A stretch of DNA of 64,000 bases from Myroides guanonis (GTDB lineage Bacteria; Bacteroidota; Bacteroidia; Flavobacteriales; Flavobacteriaceae), in the NCBI RefSeq assembly GCF_900114085.1, contig NZ_FORU01000011.1, positions 1 through 64,000 on the forward strand. The letters are read 5' to 3'. The position numbers and the translations under genes are program-made. The notes below the pieces were generated by a model. That model worked only from the letters and a program-made list of their open reading frames with translations. It had not been told where the DNA came from and did no database searches. This document shows positions 19,901 to 29,100 of this stretch, piece after piece. Numbering within the stretch: position 1 is the stretch's first letter; every line of letters starts with the position of its first letter.

Positions 19901-20016
19901 GAGCCAACTTTACCAAATATTCCAAATAATCCAGCTTCTATCAATGTATCAAACGAAATTGTTTGACGATCTTGGTAAGAATACAGTCCTTCTAGGGTTA
20001 AAGAAATCGGTATCAT
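16969..20016 (-). CDS. sbcC: Nuclease SbcCD ATPase subunit SbcC
   Basis: 1015 residues. Walker A is at about 35-42 (GKVGSGKSS). Long coiled coils span about 180-860, with the zinc-hook CPLC near residue 500 at the apex. The C-terminal lobe has the ABC signature LSGGQSFQVSLSLALALAE, then Walker B FFFIDEGFGTQD. It is the Rad50-like ATPase that opens and positions DNA ends and hairpins for the SbcD nuclease in break repair and palindrome cleavage. It lies 51 bases downstream of sbcD on the same strand, with a shared terminator. The first 20 residues (IPISLTLEGLYSYQDRQTI) fit the family start. Confidence 0.95.
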   Translation of the reverse strand: MIPISLTLEGLYSYQDRQTISFDTLIEAGLFGIFGKVGSGKSSLLEAISFALYGETERLNAKDNRAYNMMNLKSNRSIIDFEFYNFEEKKYRVFREFKRNSKRFEDVKRTEAVFYEWTDEKWKPLDHVNAEEIVGLSYENFKRTIIIPQGKFKEFIELGGTARTKMMQELFGLERYDLADKVRRLYLSNKESLDRLEGSLQAYEITTVEHIKESERIWQEEATKYEQQSKLFVFENELLQQLKVVKETFEEFLKLQVKLESLEGLEPSILREEEDLALYERVEKNFRQALSEFKNIEERKAKFEKDRQLANDFCQQYEKELQEATLLLQQWEPAYKNIESDKKQVFELGLIATITRAQEEIAKCVSRLEKGEPLVKQCQEGIDVVEKSLLSKRNELKEKKSKRISTAVLLEVGQWFSEKNRLETQVIHEREKCNATQEKIKGITAERNIYELEEKTWRESLNDKSNLLKKKEEQLVQQKNQLEVAQQLSQYTSALHDGVACPLCGSLEHPHIANHGDVSEELMKNQQELQNHKVLMDAHTKVEREMESISERIRLYEVQYNELIESVKKLEVQLEVHNKLFSWGDFNKDDEVGYQTTRTAAALLEKEVETLENSIEIEQENKEKLEKKKELFEKELDKIRKEELEWQMQIQAFQKQLDVLKWEDYKTQTAVEIEESRAFLEANIQNIEKEYQKALTDIADLQPKLASQKALLEKIRVDSELLQQQRESLEHKVNSLLEVEGFGTINEVEDILKKTINTVESRSRIQTFKIELGTLRNGVQTLKEKLAITNYDEAVFKNQESKVKELELSVKQTGERSIQLKTTLDRLKEEFERKKELLLEQDRLQKRAANIQVMSNMFKASGFVNYVSAIYLKNLCERANTRFHRLTKNQLSLQLNESNDFEILDYLNNGKTRSVKTLSGGQSFQVSLSLALALAESVQSLSKSNRNFFFIDEGFGTQDSESVDIVFETLQNLHKENRIVGIISHVEELQERIPVSLTVIKDPEKGSVIQKSYEL

Positions 20017-20067
20017 AGTAATTTTATAGAGTGTGATTAATGGAGTTTAAAATAATATTAGAAAAAA

Positions 20068-21282
20068 TTATTGATTCATTAGTTCATCAAATAAGTCTAA
20101 TAATTCATCGTTTGGATCCTGTTGATGTTTATACTTAAAATAATCAACAAATAATGCTTGTATATCTTGGTCGAGGTTCACAGAAACAGCATCCTTATTT
20201 TCAGAACCATTTACTCGTATTTTAGGTATAATATACACTATACCATCATGAGCATTCCGAATATTTTTTAAATCATCTGTAGCTAGGAATGTATCACTGA
20301 TTAAAGTTAACTCAACCAAAGTGTAAGGATTTTCATGTAACCAAGCAATTGCCTTTTCTACGTCATCGAAAGTTTTCTTACACAATGCTCTTCCTGCCTG
20401 TAAGAGAATCTTTTTATAACTTGCTGTAGTATTAGGTTTAACCTCAACCAACATTGCATATTTCTCTTGTCCTGCTTCACTAAAACTATAACACAAAGGA
20501 CTTCCTGAATAAACAACAGGATGAGTCTCTCTTCCAATTTGATGATGTCTATGTAAATGGCCAAGTGCTGTATATTGAATTTGTGTTGGAATAGCATCAC
20601 TGTAAATCACATCTGCATTTCCTACTTTTATAGCTTTTTCTCCGTCCGGTTCTTCTAATAATTCACCATTTCGCTGCATCATAAACAAGTGGGATATTAA
20701 AAGATTCACTCCTTTTTCATCACAATATTTAGTTGCTATTGACTCCCATTTTTCTTTTAAGTTTTCATGAAGTGCCGTTCCTTTATCCTCAATACCTAGG
20801 AACTGCTTTAAGCGTATTTCGTTGGCATAAGGTGTATGAATAACTCGAATAGGAAATTCAATATGGGGTAATTGTAACTCCAAGAAACTTTCATCTGATT
20901 GAGTTATCTTAAATCCGTCTTCTAACTCAAAAGGTTGAACAATAGCATTAGGATGTCCTATTAATAAAATTCCACAAGCTTTAGCAAGAGGATCTGTTGC
21001 ATCAACCCTATCAGGACTATCGTGATTTCCGGCAATAGCTATGACAGGTCTTTCTCCATTTCTTGCTAATCGCTTTAGAACTCTATAAAACAACTCTATA
21101 GACTCTACAGGAGGATTAAAAGTATCAAACAAATCACCTGCTATCAATACTAAATCAACATTTTCTGCATCGGCTATTTCACAGATTTCATTTAATACAT
21201 TCAACTGTTCTTCCATTCTACTGATAGAATCCAAGCGTTTTCCTAAATGCCAATCTGCGGTATGTAATATTTTCAATCCCAT
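20068..21282 (-). CDS. sbcD: Nuclease SbcCD exonuclease subunit SbcD
   Basis: 404 residues from the ATG at 21282. The Mre11-type metallophosphoesterase motifs are in place: DWH (10-12), GDLFD (49-53), GNHD (85-88), and later GHLHRHHQIG. It is the Mn-dependent nuclease partner of SbcC. The frame stays open 59 codons further to 21459, but I choose 21282 for two reasons: the protein then begins MGLKILHTADWHLGK as in other SbcD proteins, and a consensus promoter -7 box sits 18-25 bases before it, inside the longer frame. The extra upstream residues show no family similarity. Confidence 0.93.
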   Translation of the reverse strand: MGLKILHTADWHLGKRLDSISRMEEQLNVLNEICEIADAENVDLVLIAGDLFDTFNPPVESIELFYRVLKRLARNGERPVIAIAGNHDSPDRVDATDPLAKACGILLIGHPNAIVQPFELEDGFKITQSDESFLELQLPHIEFPIRVIHTPYANEIRLKQFLGIEDKGTALHENLKEKWESIATKYCDEKGVNLLISHLFMMQRNGELLEEPDGEKAIKVGNADVIYSDAIPTQIQYTALGHLHRHHQIGRETHPVVYSGSPLCYSFSEAGQEKYAMLVEVKPNTTASYKKILLQAGRALCKKTFDDVEKAIAWLHENPYTLVELTLISDTFLATDDLKNIRNAHDGIVYIIPKIRVNGSENKDAVSVNLDQDIQALFVDYFKYKHQQDPNDELLDLFDELMNQ

Positions 21283-21299
21283 TTTTATTCGTTGATGTA

Positions 21300-21331
21300 C
21301 AAAGATACGCAAGCAATCACGATTGAGCAAT
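21300..21331 (-). promoter_or_regulatory. Promoter of the sbcDC operon
   Basis: On the - strand, ATTG (21331-21328) is followed after 20 bases by TATCTTTG (21307-21300), a match to the Bacteroidota consensus. Its position 18 bases before the ATG at 21282 supports that start over the longer open frame. Confidence 0.6.
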
Positions 21332-21572
21332 GCTTTTAATTTGTGGTCGTTACAAAATACGATTCTAAATTCTAAAAAAATGTTTACAGCAGAATAATCT
21401 TTTGTTCCTTTATTCATAAAGCCACTAATTATGATTTCTATAAAGCATATCACTTCCAATTTTCCTTATATTTATCACGATTCAAGAATAAGAACTTATC
21501 TTAGGGATAGAATATCGCTTAATTTATGTTGTCAAAAGCTTCATAAAGACTAATTTATAAAATTTTATATAC

Positions 21573-22247
21573 GTGACTATTTTAGTAGTAGAGGACGATT
21601 TACAAATAAGCAACTTTATAATAAAAGGTTTGGAAGAGCATGGTTTTTCAGTACACTTAGCCAAATCTGGTGAGGTTGCTCGAGAAATGATTCAAGATAC
21701 TGAATGGGACTTAATATTATTGGATATTATGTTGCCTGGAATTGACGGTATGCAATTGATTCAATTTATTAGATATAGAAAAATCTATACTCCTATTCTT
21801 GTCCTAAGTGCTTTAAATGCGACAAGCGATAAGACTCAAGCTTTAGACTATGGAGCAGATGATTATTTATCTAAGCCTTTTCATTTTGAAGAACTACTAT
21901 CTCGCATTAAAGCTTTAACAAGACGTGCAAAATTTAATTATGATAGTCTGGAAGAAAGTCATGTTTGTGGTGCACTGAAAATAAATCCTGAGGCACATTT
22001 AGTGACTTTGAATGAAATTCCTATAACCTTATCTCCTAGAGAATATAAGCTCCTATTATACTTAATGGAAAATAAAAACAAAGTAGTTTCTCGCACTCAA
22101 ATATTAAATGCTGTTTGGGGTATTCAGTTCGACAACAATACCAATGTAGTGGATGTATATGTTTCTTATTTGAGGACTAAATTAGATGGTAGTTCAGAAA
22201 AATTAATACACACTATTAAAGGAACTGGCTACATACTTAAAGACTAA
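21573..22247 (+). CDS. OmpR/PhoB-family response regulator
   Basis: 224 residues, starting with GTG at 21573. The receiver domain covers 1-115 with acidic pocket E7/D8/D9, phosphoacceptor Asp51 in LLDIMLP, Ser79 and Lys101 in LSKPF. The winged-helix output domain (about 130-224) ends with VDVYVSYLRTKLD and IKGTGYIL. It sits four bases before the sensor kinase and directly upstream of a metal-efflux operon, so a CusR/CopR-like metal-responsive role is likely. The 11-bp direct repeats at 23614-23679 are its probable binding site. A decayed copy of its 5' end is found at 29433. Confidence 0.92.
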   Translation: MTILVVEDDLQISNFIIKGLEEHGFSVHLAKSGEVAREMIQDTEWDLILLDIMLPGIDGMQLIQFIRYRKIYTPILVLSALNATSDKTQALDYGADDYLSKPFHFEELLSRIKALTRRAKFNYDSLEESHVCGALKINPEAHLVTLNEIPITLSPREYKLLLYLMENKNKVVSRTQILNAVWGIQFDNNTNVVDVYVSYLRTKLDGSSEKLIHTIKGTGYILKD

Positions 22248-22251
22248 ATAT

Positions 22252-23601
22252 ATGAAGTTACGAAATCGACTTACCTATTTATCTTCTCTTACTTTTGGAA
22301 TTGTCTTTATCTGCACTTCTTTGCTGGTGTATATTGTGTTCTATAATAGTTCAGAAAAAATGTATTTCGATAATTTAAAAAGTACGAGTTTACTAACTGC
22401 TTTTTACTATTTAGAAAAAGATGAATTACCTCAATCTCAACACTCTAGTATCCGTAAAGACTTTCAGAATACGGTAAATAGTTCTATGGTAGCCATCTAC
22501 AATAGCAGAAATGAAATAGAATATGGAGCTCTCTATAACGATTCTAATATCACCGTAGAAGATTTAAATAAAGTTCGAAAACTTCAAAAAGCGCAATTTA
22601 AAAGAGGCGGTAATTTTTACTATGGCATATACTATCCTGACAATCAAGGAGATTTTGTTGTCTTCGTAAAGTCGTCATCTGAGGCCTTTCAAAAACAAGC
22701 AAACAATCTACTTCTTATTATTCTAACTGTTTTATGTCTAGGACTTACACTAATCTATTTGCTGAGTAAGCGATTGTCGAAGCTAGCATACAAACCGATC
22801 CAACAAGTGGTTCATCAAATTAATCAAATCGACTATTCAAATCTCAAACAAGGAATAGCGACTACCAACACGCATGATGAGGTCGATGAATTAATCCAAA
22901 CATACAACCAGTTAATTTCTAGACTATCTGAAAACTTTCTAATTCAGAAAAATTTCATCAATTATGTTTCTCATGAATTCAAAACTCCTCTTACAGCTAT
23001 ATCAGGAAATTTAGAAGTCTTTGCACAAAAAGAAAGAACTGCAGAAGAATATCAAAAAGTAGCAAAAGATGCTTTAGAAAACGTTTATAAGATAGAATCC
23101 ATATTATCGAATTTATTACTTATGTCTGGATTAAGTCAGGTAAACACTTCTAAAAGTACTTTTCGTATTGACGAAGTACTTTGGAATATTCTGGACATTT
23201 TAAACAATCAAAGTATAACTAATCAAGGTCGACTAAATGTTGACCTACAAGTTGATAATGCAGTTCTATTAGAGTTTCAAGGAAATGAAACGTTACTGCA
23301 ACTAGCTCTATTCAATCTTGTTGAAAATGCCCTAAAATACTCACTGCCCAATGTAGTTGTTATCACTTTACAAGAGCTTAATGGTAAACTTCAGATTCAA
23401 ATACGCGATGAAGGAACTGGTATTTTGGAATCCGATTTAGAGTTTATTGGTCAAACCTTTTTTAGAGGTAAAAACGTTAAAGACATAAAAGGAAATGGTA
23501 TTGGTCTTTCTTTAGCAAAGCTTATTTTTGAGCAGCATCACATATCATTTCACATTCAATCCACCTATGGAGTTGGAACTACTATCACTCTATTATTTTG
23601 A
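22252..23601 (+). CDS. Sensor histidine kinase
   Basis: 449 residues. Two membrane helices (about 10-31 and 152-172) enclose a periplasmic sensor of about 120 residues with no obvious Cys/His metal cluster. A HAMP-like linker follows, then HisKA with the phosphorylated His241 (NYVSHEFKTPLTAI), and HATPase with N box (LFNLVENALKYS), G1 (IRDEGTGI), F box and G2 (GNGIGLSLAK). It phosphorylates the response regulator encoded four bases upstream. The context suggests it senses a metal or envelope stress linked to the efflux genes downstream. Confidence 0.92.
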   Translation: MKLRNRLTYLSSLTFGIVFICTSLLVYIVFYNSSEKMYFDNLKSTSLLTAFYYLEKDELPQSQHSSIRKDFQNTVNSSMVAIYNSRNEIEYGALYNDSNITVEDLNKVRKLQKAQFKRGGNFYYGIYYPDNQGDFVVFVKSSSEAFQKQANNLLLIILTVLCLGLTLIYLLSKRLSKLAYKPIQQVVHQINQIDYSNLKQGIATTNTHDEVDELIQTYNQLISRLSENFLIQKNFINYVSHEFKTPLTAISGNLEVFAQKERTAEEYQKVAKDALENVYKIESILSNLLLMSGLSQVNTSKSTFRIDEVLWNILDILNNQSITNQGRLNVDLQVDNAVLLEFQGNETLLQLALFNLVENALKYSLPNVVVITLQELNGKLQIQIRDEGTGILESDLEFIGQTFFRGKNVKDIKGNGIGLSLAKLIFEQHHISFHIQSTYGVGTTITLLF

Positions 23602-23613
23602 AGGAAATAATTT

Positions 23614-23679
23614 TCTAATCAAACTCTAATCTTGCTTTAATCGTCTTTTAATTTCACTCGAAGTTTCTTGTAATCTTCC
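23614..23679 (+). promoter_or_regulatory. Probable response-regulator operator: 11-bp direct repeats
   Basis: Units at exact 11-base spacing read TCTAATCaaac (23614), TCTAATCttgc (23625), TTTAATCgtct (23636) and TTTAATTtcac (23647); one unit at 23658 is degenerate and TGTAATCttcc follows at 23669. Direct repeats one helical turn apart are the usual binding layout of OmpR/PhoB dimers. The array ends six bases before the -7 box of the efflux operon. Confidence 0.6.
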
Positions 23680-23684
23680 AATGG

Positions 23685-23692
23685 TACTTTTG
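23685..23692 (+). promoter_or_regulatory. Promoter -7 element (TACTTTTG) of the efflux operon
   Basis: TACTTTTG matches TAnnTTTG and lies 15-22 bases before the ATG at 23707. No good upstream TTTG box is present at the right distance, as expected for a promoter that needs an activator bound to the adjacent direct repeats. Confidence 0.5.
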
Positions 23693-23706
23693 GAATCTAA
23701 AACAAG

Positions 23707-24987
23707 ATGATTTTGAAAAGATTATTTACAGTAGCCATCACCTTAGCAGGTATTTTAATTGCAGCTGCACAGCCTAAAGAAAAGCTTCTTTTAACCAAAC
23801 AAGAAGCAGAATCCCTCTTTTTACACCAAAATTTAGAATTATTGGCTTCTAGGCTAGAAATATCACAAGCAGAAGCACAGCTACTTCAATCTAAATTTTG
23901 GCCTAACCCTACTTTTTCTATCAGTGATGTTAACTTATGGAAAAATAGTACTGTTGAAGAACAACCTCCTATTATAAATGAATGGGGTAAAACAACTCAG
24001 TTCTCTTTAGAGATTGAACAAATTATTCAAACAGCGGGAAAAAGACGCAAGAATCTAGCTCTAAAAAACCTTACAGTTAAGGAAAAAGAATATGAATTTG
24101 AAATTGTTTTAAGACAGCTAAAATTAGACTTGCGAAATACTCTCACAAAACTTCAATTTCAAAATGCTATTCAAATACTGTATAAAGAACAAATTGTATC
24201 AACAGATAAATTAATACAAGCTTATCAATCACAATTAAAGCAAGGTAATATTAGTCAAGCTGAATATATTCGATTAAAAGCTGCTGCGATGCTCTTTAAG
24301 AAAGAGCTTACAGAGGCTACGAAAGAATATGAAAGTGCATCAGCTAATTTAAAAACTCTTTTAGGCCTTTCTTCAAATTATGACATTGAGATCACAGAAT
24401 CTTTAGAAATACCAAAAACGAAAGTATCTGAAATAGAAATAGAAAACTTGACCCATCAAGCAAACGAAAGTCTACCCGAGATCTTATTGGCAAAAAACTT
24501 CGGATTACAAGCAGATAAACAACTAGCTATTGAAAAAGCAGACTGCGTCCCAGACTTAGCTTTTTCTGTTAGTTATGACCGAGCCGGAAACATCATGCAA
24601 AACTTTGTAGGTGTTGGTCTTTCTTTTGACTTACCTGTATTCAATAGAAACAAAGGAGCTATTAAAGAAGCGCAACTAGAAATTGAAAAACAGGCTTTTG
24701 AATATGAAAACAAAATCATTCAAAACTCCAATGACATTCAAGAGGCTTTTAACCACTATAAACAATCTCTTGAACTCTACACTAGTATTGAACCAGATTA
24801 TGAAGCAACACTAGATCTATTGATTTCTTCATATCATCAGAATTTCATAAATAAAAATGTGAGCTTGATTTCTTATTTGGACTTTGTTGATGCCTACCTA
24901 GAGAACAAGACACTTATTCTTGAAACTCAAAAAGACCTAATAGACAACTTTGAACTGCTAAAATTTACCACTGGTAAAGAACTTTAA
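23707..24987 (+). CDS. TolC-family outer membrane efflux protein (CusC/CzcC-like)
   Basis: 426 residues with an N-terminal signal peptide (about 1-22, ending AQP). Two OEP-type helical repeats follow, with characteristic stretches LRNTLTKLQFQNAIQILYKE and VGVGLSFDLPVFNRNKGAI (about 305-322). Its trimer would form the outer-membrane channel of a tripartite metal pump. It is the first gene of the operon; the adaptor starts 20 bases downstream. It is slightly short for TolC but normal for CzcC-like proteins. Confidence 0.9.
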   Translation: MILKRLFTVAITLAGILIAAAQPKEKLLLTKQEAESLFLHQNLELLASRLEISQAEAQLLQSKFWPNPTFSISDVNLWKNSTVEEQPPIINEWGKTTQFSLEIEQIIQTAGKRRKNLALKNLTVKEKEYEFEIVLRQLKLDLRNTLTKLQFQNAIQILYKEQIVSTDKLIQAYQSQLKQGNISQAEYIRLKAAAMLFKKELTEATKEYESASANLKTLLGLSSNYDIEITESLEIPKTKVSEIEIENLTHQANESLPEILLAKNFGLQADKQLAIEKADCVPDLAFSVSYDRAGNIMQNFVGVGLSFDLPVFNRNKGAIKEAQLEIEKQAFEYENKIIQNSNDIQEAFNHYKQSLELYTSIEPDYEATLDLLISSYHQNFINKNVSLISYLDFVDAYLENKTLILETQKDLIDNFELLKFTTGKEL

Positions 24988-25006
24988 ATCCTTTATATCT
25001 CAGATT

Positions 25007-26110
25007 ATGTTAAAGAAAAAAATACTATTCTTTGGTCTTATTGCTGTATTAAGCATCTCTTGTAAAAAAGGAAGTAGTGTATCTACTCCTACTACACTAG
25101 CACCATATTGTATCCCACAGGCCTTAAAAGACGAGCTACAATTTGAAAAGATTAAAAAGCAAAAAGTAGAACAAACGCTTACACTTTCAGGAACTATTCA
25201 ATACAATGATAACAAAACAATTCCTTTTGTAAGTTTACAAGATGGGGTTATAACACAGACCTATTTCTCTTTGGGTGATTTCGTTAAAAAAGGGCAACTT
25301 CTAGCAGAGTTAAAAAGCTCTTCTTTAAATGAAATGTCCGACCAAATTAGAGGTCTGAAGTCACAAATAGAAGTTGCTAAACGCAATTACACTGCAACAC
25401 TAGAAATGTTTAATGATGGAATTTCTTCACAAAAAGAATTGATTGAGGCACAATCTGATTTAGAGGTTCTTAAATCGAATCTTATCACATTAGAAAGCAA
25501 TATGGATTTATACAGTGCAAACGAGTCTAAATCTGTTTTTCAGGTCAAGTCTCCTAGTGATGGATATATTGTTTCAAAAGACATCAATCCAGGTATGTCA
25601 ATTCAGGCTGGAGAATCCACACTATTTACTGTTGCTAATTTAGATGAAGTATGGATTATGGCAAACATATACGCTTCATATGCACCTTTAGTACATACAA
25701 ATCAAACAGTTAAAATAAAGACATTAGCGCATCCCAACACTTACTTTGAAGGGAAAATTTCTTTTGTTTCACAAGTTTTTGATGAAGAAGAGCGCGTTTT
25801 AAAAGCGCGTATTGTAATGAGCAATCAAGAAGGTAAATTAAAACCAGGAATGTCTGCGGATGTTATTCTCAATATAGAAGCTACAAATGAAGAGGCTATA
25901 GCAATACCTATGGAGGCAATAATTTTTGACAACAATCAAAGCTATGTTGTAATCTACCAAGACGATTGCAATCAAGAGGTTAGACTTGTTGATAGTGTGG
26001 CTAAAAACGAGTTATATATGTATGCAACAAACAATTTTAAAGAAGATGAAGTTGTTATCACGACCAACGAGTTATTGATTTTTGAAGAACTAAATTCTAG
26101 AAAAAAGTAA
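25007..26110 (+). CDS. RND efflux periplasmic adaptor lipoprotein (CusB/CzcB-like)
   Basis: 367 residues. The lipoprotein signal ends at Cys19 (VLSISC). A barrel-sandwich or biotinyl-lipoyl-like fold (LQDGVITQTYFSLGDFVKKG and VKSPSDGYIVSKDINPG) encloses a helical hairpin (about 105-165). The beta-barrel and membrane-proximal domains follow (GKLKPGMSADVILNI). It links the inner-membrane pump to the TolC-like channel. The N-terminal extension is short, without the Met-rich metal-binding segment of E. coli CusB. The pump gene starts one base after its stop codon. Confidence 0.92.
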   Translation: MLKKKILFFGLIAVLSISCKKGSSVSTPTTLAPYCIPQALKDELQFEKIKKQKVEQTLTLSGTIQYNDNKTIPFVSLQDGVITQTYFSLGDFVKKGQLLAELKSSSLNEMSDQIRGLKSQIEVAKRNYTATLEMFNDGISSQKELIEAQSDLEVLKSNLITLESNMDLYSANESKSVFQVKSPSDGYIVSKDINPGMSIQAGESTLFTVANLDEVWIMANIYASYAPLVHTNQTVKIKTLAHPNTYFEGKISFVSQVFDEEERVLKARIVMSNQEGKLKPGMSADVILNIEATNEEAIAIPMEAIIFDNNQSYVVIYQDDCNQEVRLVDSVAKNELYMYATNNFKEDEVVITTNELLIFEELNSRKK

Positions 26111-26111
26111 G

Positions 26112-29100
26112 ATGCAAAAATTAGTAAAAAACATTGTCGCCTTCTCCCTCAAAAATACTTTCATCATTCTTTTTGGTGTGATATTACTATTGTTTGGAGG
26201 AATCTACAGTTACATTCATACACCTATTGAAGCGTTTCCAGATGTGACCAATACAAGAGCTAGAATTATAACACAATGGCCAGGGAGAAGTGCAGAAGAG
26301 ATTGAAAAATTCATTACGCTTCCCATTTCAAAAGAAATGAATACCATTCCAGATAAAGCAGAAGTTCGTTCAATATCTTTATTTGGATTATCTGTTGTAA
26401 CGGTTTTATTCGATGATAATGTAGAAGATTTTTATGCACAGCAATACGCTTCAAACAGAATGGGAAGTGTATCTCTACCAGAGGGTGTAGATTATGAAAT
26501 TGAAGCTCCATCAGGAGCTACAGGAGAAATTTTCAGATACATAATTGAGAGCGATTTACCTATAAAAGAGGTCTCCGCAATACAAGATTGGACTATTGAA
26601 CGAGAATTATTATCTGTACTAGGAGTTGCTGATGTTGTAAGTTTTGGAGGAGAAGAAAAAATATTCGAAATTCAGATTAACCCCACTGAACTACTTCACT
26701 ACGATATTTCCCCTTTAGATGTATATGAAGCTGTTGAGAAAAGCAACATTAATGTGGGTGGAGATGTAATTCAAAAAGGAAATCAATCTTATGTAGTTCG
26801 AGGAGTTGGGCTATTAGATGATATAAAAGATATTGAAAACATTCTAATTGAAATAAAAGGGAGCACTCCTATCCTAGTTAAACATGTAGCAAAAGTTGTA
26901 ATAGGTGCAAAGCCAAGGCTTGGACAAGTAGGTTATCAAGATGAAAATGATGTTGTTCAGGGCATTGTAGTAATGCTTCGCGGCCAAAACCCCAATGAAG
27001 TAATAGAAGGTTTAAAAGCTAGAATATCGGATTTAAACGAGCGTATTCTCCCACATAATGTAAAGATTGTTCCTATCATAGATCGAACAGAATTAGTTAA
27101 TACAACGGTTCATACAGTAACAAAGAATCTAATTGAAGGTATTGTTTTAGTTTCTATTATAGTTTTTGTTTTTCTATACAATTGGCGTACTACATTTATT
27201 GTAGCTTCAGTAATTCCACTAGCCTTCTTATTCGCAATTGTAATGCTTAAAATTCAAGGTTTGCCTGCTAACCTTATTTCGATGGGAGCTCTTGATTTCG
27301 GTTTATTATTGGAAGGAACTCTGGTCATTGTCGAACATGTTTTTGTAGGCCTCGAAAAACAAGCCAAGAATGTAGGAATGAAGCGATTCAACAAAATGTC
27401 TAAGTCAGGTATTATTAAAAGAAGTGCGGGTAGTGTAGCTGGTTATATATTTTTCGCCTTATTGATATTAATCGTTGCATTACTTCCAATTTTCTCTTTC
27501 CAAAAAGTAGAGGGTAAAATGTTTTCTCCACTAGCCTTTACGTTGGGATATGCTTTATTGGGTTCTTTGATATTGAGCTTAACCTATGTTCCTGCTATGT
27601 GTAAATTGTTATTAACTAAGAATATTGTGGAAAGAGAAAATATTATCTCAAGGTTTTTTAGAAAAAACATTTATCGCATGTTTACTTGGAGTTTCAAACG
27701 CAAGAAATTCACTATGATTGGTTTTGGAATACTATTGGTCCTATGTGGTATAAAATTCCACTATTATGGTTCTGAATTTCTTCCCAAACTAAATGAAGGA
27801 GCTATTTATGTGCGAGCTACCCTTCCGAATAGTATACACTTAGATGAATCCGTTCGTTTAACTCAGGAAATGAAAGCCGACTTACAAAACTTTGAAGAGA
27901 TTAAATTTATAATGACGCAAACGGGTAGACCTAATGATGGAACAGACCCTACTGGATTCTTCAATATAGAATTTCATATTGAACTAAAACCAGAAAAAGA
28001 ATGGAAACGTTCTGTATCTAAAGAAGTTATACTAGCTGAGATGCGTGAAGTTTTAGAAAAATACCCTGGTATTAATTTTGGTTTCAGCCAACCTATTCAA
28101 GATAATGTAGAAGAATATGTAGCAGGTGTAAAAAGTTCTTTAGTAATTAAGATTTTTGGAGATGATTTGTTTGATCTTGAAAAAATGGCAAATCAAGTAG
28201 CTCAATCTATCGAAAGCGTTGAAGGGATAACTGATATTAATGTTTATAAAAATATTGGACAACCAGAGCTACGAATTCAATTACACGATTCAAAAATGGC
28301 GCGTTATGCTGTTACTACTGCCGATGCACAAGCTGTTATAGCTATGACTATCGGTGGACAAGCTGCAACAACACTATATGAGAATGAACGCCAATTCGAT
28401 GTGGTCTTACGCTTTCAAAAAGAGAGTCGAAACACTGCAGAAAAGGTTGAAAATATTCTAATTCCTACACTTGATGGAAAACAAGTTCCTCTAAAAGAAA
28501 TTGCGACTATAGATTATCACACAGGTCCTGCATTTATTTATAGAGAGGGTAATAGTCGTTATATAGGTGTTGGATTTAGTATAGAAGGCAGAGATTTAGG
28601 TAGCACTATTGCAGAAGCTAAAGCTAAAGTAGCTCAAGAAGTTAAACTCCCTCCTACTAATAAAATGGAATGGGCAGGTGAATTTGAAAGTAAAGAACGC
28701 GCTACCAAACAATTGATGATAGTGGTTCCTATTTCTTTAATTCTAATCTTAATGTTATTGTATTTTAATTTTGGTAAGGTAAAAGAAACGGTTATCTCTG
28801 CTGTTACTATCTTATTTGCTTTCATTGGAGGTTTTTTATCCCTATGGATTACAGGAACTACCTTTGGAATCTCTGCTGGGATTGGATTTATAATTCTATT
28901 TGGTGTAGCTACGATTGATGGTATTTTATTAATCGGTGTGATGAAAGAAAATTTGAGACACCGAATGTCATTAGAGCAAGCAATATCTGAGGGGGTTAGA
29001 AGTAGAATTCGTCCCGTTATAATGATTGCATTAATGGGTGCAATGGGTTTACTTCCTGCTGCTCTCTCAAATGGTATGGGTTCAGAAATTCAAAAACCAC

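Noticed and set aside
21283-21459. Longer N-terminus of SbcD
   Set aside because: The extra 59 codons lack family similarity and contain a consensus promoter -7 box for the shorter start.
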